DNA of 64,000 bases from JAHIJO01 sp964486075 (GCA_964486075.1 CAZALU010000004.1:1-64000), one strand, 5' to 3'; numbered from the stretch's first letter, positions 9,701-17,546 are shown. The notes: generated by a model not told the origin, from the letters alone. Translations and numbers: made by a program.

Positions 9701-10175
9701 CGGTTACCGTGGTCCCCTTCGGTAAATCCACGCCCACTGAGGGCGCGGAAACCCAGGAACTCAGCACCGGAAGGCGAAGAACGTTATTCGTGGCCCAGAA
9801 TATCGCCGTGCCGCCCAGATAAATATTGGTTGATACCGGAAAGACCAGGTAATCCCCCTCGGCTTTGCCGTTTACGTACCAAGTCATTGGGGGTGGCGGA
9901 CCGCTTGGACCGCCGCCGCCTCCACCCCCGCCGCCTTCGCCCCCGCCGCCGCAATCCCCCGAGAGTTCACCCTCGAACCTATGCTGGAAGGACAACTCGG
10001 AGGGATTTTGGCTCACATCGCACATGAAATAACCGGCGACTCCGCAGCCGCCGGGGAAAAAGGCGACCCAGATTCCGTCATTCGGCGTCTGTGTGCCCGG
10101 CACATGCTTGTACTCCGGGCGCACCGGCACTTCCAAAATCCATACGGGTTCCGGTCTCTCCGCGGTGAACATCAT
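6789..10175 (-). CDS. Large modular protein, copy 2, with phosphodiester-glycosidase-like C-terminus
   Basis: 1128 residues. The first 400 or so match copy 1 (1704-3464) almost residue for residue: WILEVPVRPEYKHVPGTQTP, a Gly-rich linker at about 75-95, then beta-sandwich-like segments with the Asp-rich WLNSDDDNANGVPDL. Similarity ends near DKVKYTV. A further Asp-rich stretch (FLFVNDNISNGLWDKDD) precedes a distinct C-terminal domain of about 280 residues. Its YTVAINANFTFDI and GGDTDDLMLILGDANTSLAL resemble the INGGFF and DGGGSS regions of NAGPA-type phosphodiester glycosidases; this match is weak. Unlike copy 1, the protein starts at MMFTAERPEP with no signal peptide, and its ATG overlaps the stop of the upstream gene (ATGA). 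The N-terminus therefore seems to have been lost by rearrangement. Export is uncertain for that reason. Confidence 0.75.
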   Translation of the reverse strand: MMFTAERPEPVWILEVPVRPEYKHVPGTQTPNDGIWVAFFPGGCGVAGYFMCDVSQNPSELSFQHRFEGELSGDCGGGGEGGGGGGGGGPSGPPPPMTWYVNGKAEGDYLVFPVSTNIYLGGTAIFWATNNVLRLPVLSSWVSAPSVGVDLPKGTTVTVTPTNARTYRIIGTSLADPSLSAEGHLIVSNVSLEMPPYLGIKMTDPIGDPVGFATAKVNADPSASCAWTLTSSKTHFDPEPGNGLTATIKEQGEASGAYKAEEVKALVTQGSVSADLSTNYTVVRIDIEMQDLSEADEETVGGVVWLNSDDDNANGVPDLQEAPVTNENDLVPVVITLYPSGLPGDETVSVAGGNLYEDMEKRTPASSSYPVARFPLTLYVEGKNVSSSPRDKEITVTQDLSGATDKVKYTVFKADITVMPKGWPEDEALPEVVTIGAGAIASEAHQADVEIHVLPEKAGIMVPVRLIDGRCYESGKDAKLAMGAVTAIGGGDAVTVQTGAGGIIDGVLTSSDVIDGCTIKAGTTERFVGFTWDEYDEEGQWTFNPEFLPVPGVLTNYLTLRHHRNGSAAEDPWKPFNDHQIKFFVEQVEYWEDDELKVTNNTPENPADLSAWAHFPETPYVTDADGKVTVLLTVENQTNLSSVTMVAYDWSVYTEPAEQVQPLGVLKFSPMKAGGQPDERNIHVNKNCDEDAMIVELVSDLNNDGKIDDADVQLKEDVSDKGAEFLFVNDNISNGLWDKDDPGKPSGYTADDDIQKIRVKCLPASDAVWFDYPEISKLAFYKNKTCAPSDKMTFPLDLSSGILLPEILYIRAEGLFSSQISGDLILKHGKLDKSVTLGEDKLRLTIVNNVGDVKFFHAVRDYILENNTRLWVGQKQYSPYGMIRIVAMREESTRMVALDTYWRTQPLWGIDAVVANYPGYTVAINANFTFDIQNVGGLKNMTRRCHGRLVSETYNAYVSSDNADPNYPSPTDPLRGSVYAGPDAKYISMPQYYQFQIAKGRVPLSPLPIQAMGGWHTDYNRGNQDQMVGIAEVGLDHRILFTATVVAGSGITASFVEDARQSGVPFLPGGDTDDLMLILGDANTSLALAYQSPADELKVSHKGLKHTLFGYGDYCINTYLLFYSSKPR
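8945..10165 (-). repeat. Direct repeat unit B (constant N-terminal module)
   Basis: Partner of the repeat at 2095-3310. The similarity ends at the 5' side close to the truncated start of copy 2 (10175), as if the recombination point lay there. Confidence 0.8.
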
Positions 10176-11053
10176 TTCGATAACTGATTAATGAGCGGCT
10201 CGATTGTTGCCTTAAACTGTGCAGAACGACTTTCTTCGACGGATTGTTTCAACATATCGACAGATTTCTTAGTGGCACAATTGGTTAACGAATCATATGC
10301 ATATATTGACATCGCATCTCTCGTATCATGCGCCTTTTCTTCCCACATCATTAACAAGGCAGGCACACTACGTTCGTCTTTAATCAATCCCAATGCCTTG
10401 GCGGCAAAACTGCGGATATTCTGCACATACGGGATCACATAGTCCATGTCCATGTTGCCGTTTTCATCCCGCTCGGATTGAAGGCCTAAATCCGATCGCA
10501 TGATAAAGTAGTTACGATTTGTAACTACACTTTCCAGCACTTCCCGAGCATATGGCGGATTGAGCCTTCCGATAGCCATCATGACGCCAGAATATCGGAT
10601 GCGAGCACCACCAAGCGTATTGGTGTATTCGTTGCCCTTCCAGATTTTCTCCACCAACACCATTGGTGTTGCCCTTGCATTCCTCGCCAAGGAACGATCA
10701 ATTGAATCCACTCTTGCCAAATCGTATCGCAAAGTTGTTTGTCCCACACTAACATTTAACACCTTACGTTGCACCAACTCTTCTTTGGTCGCGCGTTCTG
10801 CTAATATCGATACAAGCAACCCAACGCGCCAATCCATATCCTCAGCTTTGATGGCCTGGAAAGCTTCCGGCGTTTTTTTATATTCTTCGATCAGCCGATT
10901 TCGTTGATCAAGATAATCTTTGCCTTCGGCCGCCACCGCTTGATGCAATTCCTTACGCAACACCTCGTTTACCGGAGCCGATCGAACAGTAATGCCAGTC
11001 ACTGACAGTAAAATGACACATAGTATTTTCCAATTGCAGTAAGTCATTTTCAT
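10172..11053 (-). CDS. Exported HEAT-like repeat protein
   Basis: 293 residues from the ATG at 11053, preceded by GGAGG (TATGGAGGCCCC); a longer open frame upstream runs through remnant and repeat DNA and is not used. A signal peptide follows (ILCVILLSVTGITVRSA). The body is helical. Around residues 220-280 it shows HEAT-type repeats (RSFAAKALGLIKDERSVPAL). The stop overlaps the ATG of the large protein (copy 2), so the two are translationally coupled and may act together. HEAT-like proteins of PVC bacteria often scaffold or bind partners, but no specific function can be read here. First gene of a four-gene minus-strand set ending at 4997. Confidence 0.65.
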   Translation of the reverse strand: MKMTYCNWKILCVILLSVTGITVRSAPVNEVLRKELHQAVAAEGKDYLDQRNRLIEEYKKTPEAFQAIKAEDMDWRVGLLVSILAERATKEELVQRKVLNVSVGQTTLRYDLARVDSIDRSLARNARATPMVLVEKIWKGNEYTNTLGGARIRYSGVMMAIGRLNPPYAREVLESVVTNRNYFIMRSDLGLQSERDENGNMDMDYVIPYVQNIRSFAAKALGLIKDERSVPALLMMWEEKAHDTRDAMSIYAYDSLTNCATKKSVDMLKQSVEESRSAQFKATIEPLINQLSK

Positions 11054-11072
11054 GGGGCCTCCATACATTCTT

Positions 11073-11216
11073 TCATTGCCATGCCTCCCACCAGTGCAAC
11101 CCGGCAATCGGAGCGCGCCTGGTATTCGATCCGCAATGCACTCCGCCAGAGTTATCATGCAGCCACCAGGCATCAACATATCCTTGGTCATAGGCTGGTC
11201 TGCCTAAGGCATGATC
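11073..11216 (-). pseudogene. Remnant of a protein-arginine deiminase-like C-terminus
   Basis: In one minus frame, about 47 codons ending at the TGA 11073-11075 encode YVDAWWLHDNSGG, then VHCGSNTRRAPI, and then HWWEAW. This is the layout of the last 35 or so residues of the protein-arginine deiminase (PAD) family. In human PAD4 that end reads VHCGTNVRR followed closely by KWW, and the Cys is the catalytic residue. The frame upstream of about 11216 runs into a dispersed repeat (11265-11400) and is not protein-like. The rest of the gene is therefore gone. It sits just upstream of the HEAT-like gene. The Asp-rich beta segments of the two large proteins nearby are of a kind I associate with bacterial PAD proteins, so this may be the tail of a third copy. 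Confidence 0.45.
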
Positions 11217-11264
11217 CACCAGCAGGCGGCTTGCCCGCCTAGCCCGAGCTCGGCCAGGGATCCG

Positions 11265-11400
11265 CCTCCGGCGGACAATCCGAGGTGGGGCGAGTCCTCC
11301 GGGCCTACTCCGCCGTAGTCCGGCAGGCGCCGGACGAAGGCTGGACCGAGCCGTTCCGGCAGCTGCCGGACTCACCCTGAGGGTTCGCCCTACCTTGGAA
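11265..11400. repeat. Dispersed intergenic repeat, copy A
   Basis: It shares ordered blocks with 12297-12405: a 26-nt block that includes CGGACAATCCGAGGTGGGGC, then CCGAGCCGT, then CTCACCC, and finally AGGGTTCGCCCTACCTT. Several parts are self-complementary (CCGCCTCCGGCGG). The two copies flank truA. Shorter pieces of the same kind occur at 42503-42532 and 54058-54075. Confidence 0.75.
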
Positions 11401-11446
11401 AAAAGTTGCCCTGAAGTATGCGCTTCGTTTAACTTCAGGGCCTAAT

Positions 11447-12256
11447 TCAATGCCTGGCCGGGCGGACCGCGCAACGCGTTGCCGCTTGGCGGCCATACCG
11501 GACCCGCCAGAGAAACAGGCCGTCCGGCGGCGCCGTGGGCACCCGCGCGGTGCGTACCCGTGAGCGCAGGATTCCCTTTGCCGCCGAGGGTGGCACGGCG
11601 CCCGAGCCGACCCGGATCAGCAATCCGGCCAGGCTCCGGACCATCTTGTAAAGGAAGCCTTCGCCCTGGGCGATAATGGTGATTTCCTTTCCCCGGCGGC
11701 GCACGGCCAGCCGGGTCAGGCGCCGGATCGTGCTTTCCACTTCGCGATTGGGATTGGCGGTGAAGGCGGCGAAATCGTGGCGGCCGACCAGTCCAGCGGC
11801 GGCCATGCGCATGGCGTGCGCGTCAAGGGGCGCCCTGATATGGGTTCGATAACGGCGCAGAAATGGCGGCATAATGTCGTCGTTCCAGATCAGGTAACGG
11901 TATTCCTTGCTTGCGGCGCTGCGCCGGGCGTGGAAGTCGCCGGACACTTGAGCGGTGCCCAGGATGCGGATGTCGGGCGGCAATAATGCGTTCAGCGTTC
12001 GACGCAAGTCCCGCCTCGGCCAGGCCCGGGGAAGATCGATGTGGGCCACTTGTGCGGCCGCATGAACCCCTTGGTCGGTTCGTCCGCTGCCGTGGACCTT
12101 GACGGGGCCGCCGGCAAGCTTGGCCAGCGCTGTTTCCAGTTCGCCTTGGATCGTGGGCTGGCCGGGCTGAACCTGCCAGCCGGCATAAGCCGACCCGTCA
12201 TAGGCCAGGGTCAGTTTGTGGCGGAAGGCAGCGCTGGATGGGAGGGGGGTGTTCAT
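11447..12256 (-). CDS. truA: tRNA pseudouridine(38-40) synthase TruA
   Basis: It converts uridines 38-40 of the tRNA anticodon arm to pseudouridine. The catalytic Asp is in GRTDQGVHA (residue 61 from the ATG at 12256). LTLAYDGSAYAGWQ, FHARRSAASKEYRY and GEGFLYKMVRSLAG are family motifs. Length is about 269 residues from 12256, or 278 from an upstream ATG at 12283; neither start has a strong ribosome site. It is flanked on both sides by copies of the same dispersed repeat and is transcribed away from ruvX. Assignment is firm; the start is not. Confidence 0.93.
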   Translation of the reverse strand: MNTPLPSSAAFRHKLTLAYDGSAYAGWQVQPGQPTIQGELETALAKLAGGPVKVHGSGRTDQGVHAAAQVAHIDLPRAWPRRDLRRTLNALLPPDIRILGTAQVSGDFHARRSAASKEYRYLIWNDDIMPPFLRRYRTHIRAPLDAHAMRMAAAGLVGRHDFAAFTANPNREVESTIRRLTRLAVRRRGKEITIIAQGEGFLYKMVRSLAGLLIRVGSGAVPPSAAKGILRSRVRTARVPTAPPDGLFLWRVRYGRQAATRCAVRPARH

Positions 12257-12296
12257 GGCCTGTTCGATGTTAATTTTGCGCATAGAAATTTTCCGC

Positions 12297-12405
12297 CAGT
12301 GGAGGATTCGCCTTCGGCGGACAATCCGAGGTGGGGCGAGGCGTCTCTGCCGAGCCGTCCGATGAAGATCGGCTCACCCAAAGGGTTCGCCCTACCTTAG
12401 GACAC
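12297..12405. repeat. Dispersed intergenic repeat, copy B
   Basis: Second copy of the element at 11265-11400, same orientation. It begins near CGCCTTCGGCGG and ends at GGGTTCGCCCTACCTT. It lies between ruvX and truA. The middle part differs between copies, while both ends are conserved. Confidence 0.75.
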
Positions 12406-12505
12406 TTGCCCTGCCGCAGGGCCATCCATTTGCTCGATCTGGCGGCCCTGCGCCAGAGGCCCGCCTGAACCCTGAACCCTGAACACCGAACACTGTTCTG
12501 CAAGG

Positions 12506-12961
12506 TCACTGCTCCGGCGCTTCCTCCGCCTCGTCCCCGCCCGGGCGCGGGCCCTTGGCATCGAGATAACATTGCAGCATGATCTGGGCCGCCAGCTGGT
12601 CGATGACTTGTTTTCTTTTTGCGCGCCGCACGTCGGCGTCGATCAGGATCCGTTCTGCGGCCTTGCTGCTCAGGCGTTCGTCCCAGGTAGTCACCGGGAC
12701 GGATACCGCCTGGCGCAGGCGCTCGACGAATTGCGCCACGGCCTCCGCGGCCGGGCCCCGCGATCCATTCATGTTCAGGGGCAGGCCCACCACCACGGAC
12801 CCGGCCTGCTTTTCCAGGACCCGGCGCGCGACTTCTTCCGCCGCCTGGCGGGCGCCGAGGACGGCCACGACGCAGAGCGGCATGGCAATGATCTCCGCCT
12901 CGTCGCTGACGGCAAATCCCATGCGTCGTTCGCCGTAATCTATTCCGAGAATGCGCGGCAT
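12506..12961 (-). CDS. ruvX: RuvX/YqgF family putative pre-16S rRNA nuclease
   Basis: An RNase H-fold protein of 151 residues from the ATG at 12961. The N-terminal motif ILGIDYGERRMGFAVSD carries the first catalytic Asp, then VVGLPLNMNGSRG and TWDERLSS, all characteristic of the YqgF/RuvX family. The family matures the 5' end of 16S rRNA in E. coli and was earlier annotated as a Holliday junction resolvase. A longer open frame to 13045 adds a non-conserved extension and is not used. Upstream, 129 nt separate it from the guanylyltransferase gene on the same strand. Confidence 0.9.
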   Translation of the reverse strand: MPRILGIDYGERRMGFAVSDEAEIIAMPLCVVAVLGARQAAEEVARRVLEKQAGSVVVGLPLNMNGSRGPAAEAVAQFVERLRQAVSVPVTTWDERLSSKAAERILIDADVRRAKRKQVIDQLAAQIMLQCYLDAKGPRPGGDEAEEAPEQ

Positions 12962-13090
12962 AGTGTTGCTCAGATTCAGTGCGGTCTCATGGTTGTTCCC
13001 TTGCCAAGGCCGCATCGGAAGCGCGTTATGGATAACGCGCTCCACCCATCTGCCCCTTGGGTGGGGCGGCTTGTCCTCAAGCCGCTTCCT

Positions 13091-14197
13091 TCATAGGGTA
13101 TCGTGGTGGTGTTTCTGCCGCAGGAGCACCACCAGCTTCTTAACGTCCTGGGCGCGGTTTTTCGGGCAGACCAGGGTGGCGTTCCCGGTTTGAACGACCA
13201 CAAGGTCGTCAACCCCGAGCAGGGCCACCAGGCCGTGCCGGGAGACAATAATGTTGCCGGATGCGTCCAGTTGTTCGGCCCGGCCGATGATTACGTTCCC
13301 GCGGTCATCTTTAGCGAAATGATTTTCCAAGGCCGACCAGGAACCTACATCATCCCAGGCGAATGTTCCTTTGACCATGATGATATTGTCGGCTTTTTCC
13401 ATGATTGCATAATCCACGGAAATCTTAGCTAATTTTGCATACTCAGCTTTCAACAGGCGAGCGTAACGCGCGGTGCTCAGGGCGCCGCCCAGTTTTTGCA
13501 TCAAGTGCTGGAGCGGCGGCTGGTAGCGGGTTAGGGCTTCTTGAAAAGCGTCCAAGGACCAGACGAACATTCCGGAGTTCCAGAAATAGCGTCCCGTTTT
13601 CAGGTAGCGGGCGGCCGTAGCCTGGTCGGGCTTTTCGACAAACCGCTTGACGACGAACACTTCCACTCCGCCGGCCACGCGACCGCTCCGCTCCGGGCGG
13701 TTCAAGCGTGGGCCGACTTCAATATAGCCGAAAGCGGAGCTGGGGTGTTTAGGTTGCATGCCTATGGTCAACAGGGAGCATGATGCTCCGGCTGCGACGA
13801 AGGCTTTTTTAAGTGTGCGTCGGAAGATGGGTAGGTCGCCCATGACATGGTCAGCCGTGAGGACGCAAAACACGGCCCGGGGATCGCGCGCCCTGATGTG
13901 CGTGGCGCCCAGGGCAATTGCCGCCGCGGTATCACGTCCTATCGGTTCGCCGATGATGTTCCGGCGCGGGATCGACGGCAGTAGCCGGCGGGTCGCGGCG
14001 ACCAGGTCGATATTTGTTACGATGATGATGCGATCGGGAGGAATGAGCCCCCGCAAGTGGTCCACCGCGCCGGCAATCAGCGGGCGCTGGCCGACCAGCG
14101 ACAGCAATTGTTTGGGCTGATGGGCAGTGCTCAGCGGCCAGAAACGTTCGCCCCGGCCCCCGGCCAGGATGACGGCATAAGCGTGTGTCAACATCAT
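13091..14197 (-). CDS. Mannose-1-phosphate guanylyltransferase
   Basis: 368 residues. It makes GDP-mannose from mannose-1-phosphate and GTP, feeding polysaccharide and glycan synthesis. The nucleotide-binding start is AVILAGGRGERFWPLS. LTADHVMGD, FGYIEVG, FVEKPDQATA, WNSGMFVW and AWDDVGSWSAL follow in the usual order of ManC/CpsB-type enzymes. The isomerase domain found in longer bifunctional ManC proteins is absent; the family's monofunctional form is of this length. It is transcribed divergently from the outer-membrane gene at 14644. Confidence 0.9.
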   Translation of the reverse strand: MMLTHAYAVILAGGRGERFWPLSTAHQPKQLLSLVGQRPLIAGAVDHLRGLIPPDRIIIVTNIDLVAATRRLLPSIPRRNIIGEPIGRDTAAAIALGATHIRARDPRAVFCVLTADHVMGDLPIFRRTLKKAFVAAGASCSLLTIGMQPKHPSSAFGYIEVGPRLNRPERSGRVAGGVEVFVVKRFVEKPDQATAARYLKTGRYFWNSGMFVWSLDAFQEALTRYQPPLQHLMQKLGGALSTARYARLLKAEYAKLAKISVDYAIMEKADNIIMVKGTFAWDDVGSWSALENHFAKDDRGNVIIGRAEQLDASGNIIVSRHGLVALLGVDDLVVVQTGNATLVCPKNRAQDVKKLVVLLRQKHHHDTL

Positions 14198-14643
14198 TCC
14201 CCTTTGTATTCAGGCTGAAAAGCGCCCGGCGTGTTGCCATCCATTAAAGACCTACACCCCTCTGTAATAATTCCATGTGCAGGATAGTCATTTTGCCGAT
14301 AATGGCAAGCTTTGTGCTCATACAAGGGCGCAAGTTCCGACGCGCCCGAGATCGGTCTGGTTCATAATTTGTCTGCCATGCGTCCCGGCTGGCACAGCCC
14401 AGAAGAGCTCATTGTTGGCGGTCTGCATCGGCAACGCTGCCGATCTTTGGCCGGGAAAGTCAATTATTTAATAGATTATGACTCATTAGCGGATGGCTCA
14501 TTTTTTTTGCAAAGAATTCGATATTGAAAAATTACGGATATTATATAAGACTTGCCGCCAATTCGGATTTAGCCATTAAAGCAGCCTGAACTCGTGTCAG
14601 GATTGTCCGTTATGGCTTCAGGTATTAACAAAAGGGGGCTTCC
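14198..14643. other. Divergent intergenic region
   Basis: 446 nt between the guanylyltransferase (minus) and the FadL-like gene (plus). AT-rich tracts around 14460-14560 probably hold the promoters. No clear -35/-10 pair, RNA or gene was recognised. Confidence 0.4.
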
Positions 14644-15924
14644 GTGCATTTACAGCGCTCGTTGTTCCAGGTATTAGCGGCCGCACTGTACACTCTGGCA
14701 ATCCCCGCTTTCTTACGAGCGGATGATTGTAATTATCAGCGTTACATGGTGGGTGAGCGGGCGGCCGGCATGGGCGGCGCCGTTGTATCCATTGCCAACG
14801 GCGTGGATGCCTGCTATTACAATCCCGCCGGACTAGGTAAAACTACAGCAAACACCCTATCCATTTCGGCGAATCTGTATGGTTTCAACAGCTACAGCGT
14901 TGACGACGCCTGGTTCCCCGGCGAGGATTTCAAATCGACCTCCTTTATCAGCATTCCCACTACCATGGGCAGTATTTTCAAACTGGGCGATAAAGATGCA
15001 GCCGCCGCATTTTCCGTGTTCATTCCGGACAAAACCGCTATTCATGAAATTTCGGCCTTTACGGACATGAATCATTACACAACTTACAGCAAGGACGACC
15101 AGCAGCTCTGGTTGGGTCCTTCCATTGGCGGCGACATCAATCCGCAGATATCGCTGGGTCTTTCGGTGTTTGGAGTATATCGCACATTTAGCGAATTTGA
15201 GAGCATTTACTGGGGCGGCGATCCGGCGTTGCTCTCCCTTTCGCAGGATATAAAAGCCTACACGTTCAATATAGCCTCCATTTGGGGCATCCAACTGCAT
15301 CCGACAAAAGAATGGAATGTGGGTTTGACGTATCATACCCCGCAGTTTTCGATCATTGAAAACGGTGAAGCACAGTACCAGTACACTATCAACAAAACCA
15401 GCAGCGACTCTTTTTTCGCTGATAACATGGCAGTGAAAAACAATGTCCCTATGAAAATGACCGTCGGCGTCGGTCAGGATGTGACGGACGTCTATGCATG
15501 GGGTCTGGATTTAACCTGGCATCTGCCTACGAGTTTCACGTCTATCGAAGGCCAGGGCAGTACCGGTACCAACGTAGCAACGAGTATCCGTCGCAAGGCG
15601 GTGCTGGATGTCAATCTGGGCTGTGAATACGTTTTCCAGAAGAAGTTCCCTGTGCGCGCCGGATTTTTTACCAGTTTCTCCTCCGCGCCGGACCTGGATA
15701 TCAACGATGAAGACAGCCTGGGCCAGATCAACGAATACGGATTGACCTGCAGCGTGGGTCGACGCTCAAGCATCCTCGATGCCAACATCGGGTTGAATTA
15801 CCTGTTCGGGACCGGTGAAGATCTGGGTTACGATATAGACGATCAAGGCAGCCTGGTGCGCAAGGTTGTCTCCGCCCGCGAGCAACGGGTCTATCTCTTT
15901 TTCAACACCTCCTATCATTTTTAA
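14644..15924 (+). CDS. Outer-membrane protein, OmpP1/FadL/TodX family
   Basis: 426 residues from a GTG, preceded by a G-rich ribosome site (AAAAGGGGGCTTCC). A signal peptide spans about residues 1-26. The mature start has the family signature GERAAGMGGAVVSIANGVDACYYNPAGL, in which the NPAG segment is typical. The rest is amphipathic beta strands ending in aromatic YLFFNTSYHF, as expected for an outer-membrane barrel. Family members take up hydrophobic compounds or fatty acids; the substrate here is unknown. The next gene, a membrane glycosyltransferase, follows 141 nt later on the same strand. Confidence 0.85.
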   Translation: MHLQRSLFQVLAAALYTLAIPAFLRADDCNYQRYMVGERAAGMGGAVVSIANGVDACYYNPAGLGKTTANTLSISANLYGFNSYSVDDAWFPGEDFKSTSFISIPTTMGSIFKLGDKDAAAAFSVFIPDKTAIHEISAFTDMNHYTTYSKDDQQLWLGPSIGGDINPQISLGLSVFGVYRTFSEFESIYWGGDPALLSLSQDIKAYTFNIASIWGIQLHPTKEWNVGLTYHTPQFSIIENGEAQYQYTINKTSSDSFFADNMAVKNNVPMKMTVGVGQDVTDVYAWGLDLTWHLPTSFTSIEGQGSTGTNVATSIRRKAVLDVNLGCEYVFQKKFPVRAGFFTSFSSAPDLDINDEDSLGQINEYGLTCSVGRRSSILDANIGLNYLFGTGEDLGYDIDDQGSLVRKVVSAREQRVYLFFNTSYHF

Positions 15925-16065
15925 GCGGAACCGGCCTATCCGGACATCCCCGAACATGCTTGACAATTCGGCCTAATCTGGTCAAGGTCATTGTTCTGAA
16001 AACAATTCAGAGCAAGTTTCAGGTCAGTGTTTTTACCGCTTGCGTTTGATTGAACGCATCCCCTT

Positions 16066-17538
16066 GTGAAAGGAATAAAAGGAATTAATTCGTTGCTGCT
16101 GGTTATTTACGGCCTACTCATGCTGGTGCTAACCATTTATGCGGCACATGCGTACCTGATGCTCTATCTCTATCGCAAAAACCGCGATCAACGCGTCAAA
16201 CCCCTTTTTACGTCGGACGATTGGCCGCACGTCACGGTCCAATTGCCAGTCTACAACGAGCGCTATGTGGTGCAGCGGCTGATCGAAGCGGCCTGCGCGC
16301 TCGATTATCCCAAGGACCGGCTGGAAATCCAGGTACTGGACGATTCCAACGATGAAACACAACTGCTTGTCAGGAATCTGGTGGCGGATCAAAAGGCCCG
16401 GGGCATCAATATCAGCCATCTGCACCGGCTCAACCGCACTGGGTTCAAAGCCGGCGCCTTGCGGGCCGGACTGGAAACTGCACAGGGTGAATACCTGGTG
16501 ATTTTTGACGCCGATTTTATTCCGCCTGTGAATTTTCTAAAAGCAATGATCCCCTATTTCTCCTGCGCCGAGGTCGGTTTGGTCCAATCGCGTTGGGGGC
16601 ATCTCAACGGAAATTATTCCATGCTGACTCGTGGCCAGACCATCGGGTTGGACGCGCATTTTGTGCTTGAGCACGGGGCGCGCAACGCCTCTGGAATTTT
16701 TATCAATTTTAACGGTACGGCGGGTATTTGGCGCAAAGCGGCTATTCTTGGCGCCGGCAACTGGCAGGACGATACACTGACGGAAGACATCGACATCTCC
16801 TACCGGGCCCAGCTGGCCGGCTGGAAATTCGTTTATGTTAACGATGTGGTCTGTCCGGCGGAGGTGCCGGCTGAGGTGTATGGCCTGAAAACTCAGCAAT
16901 ACCGCTGGGCCAAGGGCGCAATCCAGACGGCTAAGAAGCTGCTGCCGATCATCTGGCGTAACCGGTCGCTCCCATTGCTGGTAAAGTTCGAGGCCACGGT
17001 GCACCTGACCAACCATCTCGTCTTTCCAGTGCTGCTATGCATGGCCTTGCTGTATCTCCCGTTGCTTTCGATATGGATTAAGCATCACGAAGCCTGGCTG
17101 GTTTGCCTGGTTTTTACCCTCTGTATACTCAACGCGTTCAGCTATCCTCTTTTTTATATTTTTGCCCAGCGGGAGATCTATCCGGACTGGAAACGGCGCG
17201 TCCTATTTTTGCCGATCCTACTGGCCGGCGCCATGGGTCTCTCAGTGATCAACAGCCGGGCCGTATTAAGCGCATTGATCGGGCGCAAAAGCGCGTTTAA
17301 CCGAACGCCCAAGTTCGACCTGGGCGCTACTAAAACATCGTCCTGGAAAGGCAAGCAATACCGGAGCCGTTTCAACGGCACGGTGCTGGTGGAGTTCCTG
17401 TTGATCGTTTACCTAACGCTGACCCTGGTCTTCGCCGTCTATAACCTGCAATACATGGCAATTCCCTTTATTCTGATCTATTGGTTCGGTTTCCTCTTTA
17501 TCGGCACGCTCTCCCTGGTTCACGCCATCCAGAGCTGA
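16066..17538 (+). CDS. Membrane glycosyltransferase, family 2 (cellulose-synthase-like)
   Basis: 490 residues with a GTG start. One N-terminal membrane segment is followed by a GT2 domain and four or five C-terminal segments. Catalytic features are VLDDSND, FDADF, TEDIDIS and TQQYRWAKG (the Q-x-x-R-W motif of processive enzymes such as BcsA). The protein probably polymerises and exports a beta-linked polysaccharide or adds sugars to lipid. It lacks the PilZ domain of BcsA. It follows the FadL-like gene and ends 8 nt from the convergent mntP. The product polymer cannot be told from sequence. Confidence 0.88.
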   Translation: MKGIKGINSLLLVIYGLLMLVLTIYAAHAYLMLYLYRKNRDQRVKPLFTSDDWPHVTVQLPVYNERYVVQRLIEAACALDYPKDRLEIQVLDDSNDETQLLVRNLVADQKARGINISHLHRLNRTGFKAGALRAGLETAQGEYLVIFDADFIPPVNFLKAMIPYFSCAEVGLVQSRWGHLNGNYSMLTRGQTIGLDAHFVLEHGARNASGIFINFNGTAGIWRKAAILGAGNWQDDTLTEDIDISYRAQLAGWKFVYVNDVVCPAEVPAEVYGLKTQQYRWAKGAIQTAKKLLPIIWRNRSLPLLVKFEATVHLTNHLVFPVLLCMALLYLPLLSIWIKHHEAWLVCLVFTLCILNAFSYPLFYIFAQREIYPDWKRRVLFLPILLAGAMGLSVINSRAVLSALIGRKSAFNRTPKFDLGATKTSSWKGKQYRSRFNGTVLVEFLLIVYLTLTLVFAVYNLQYMAIPFILIYWFGFLFIGTLSLVHAIQS

Positions 17539-17546
17539 ACGGCTGA

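Larger units (their letters stand above)
11054..11446. other. Intergenic stretch: PAD remnant plus dispersed repeat copy A
   Basis: It holds the arginine-deiminase-like remnant (11073-11216) and one copy of a dispersed repeat (11265-11400). No intact gene is visible. The start region of the HEAT-like gene, with its GGAGG, lies at the left edge. Confidence 0.6.
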
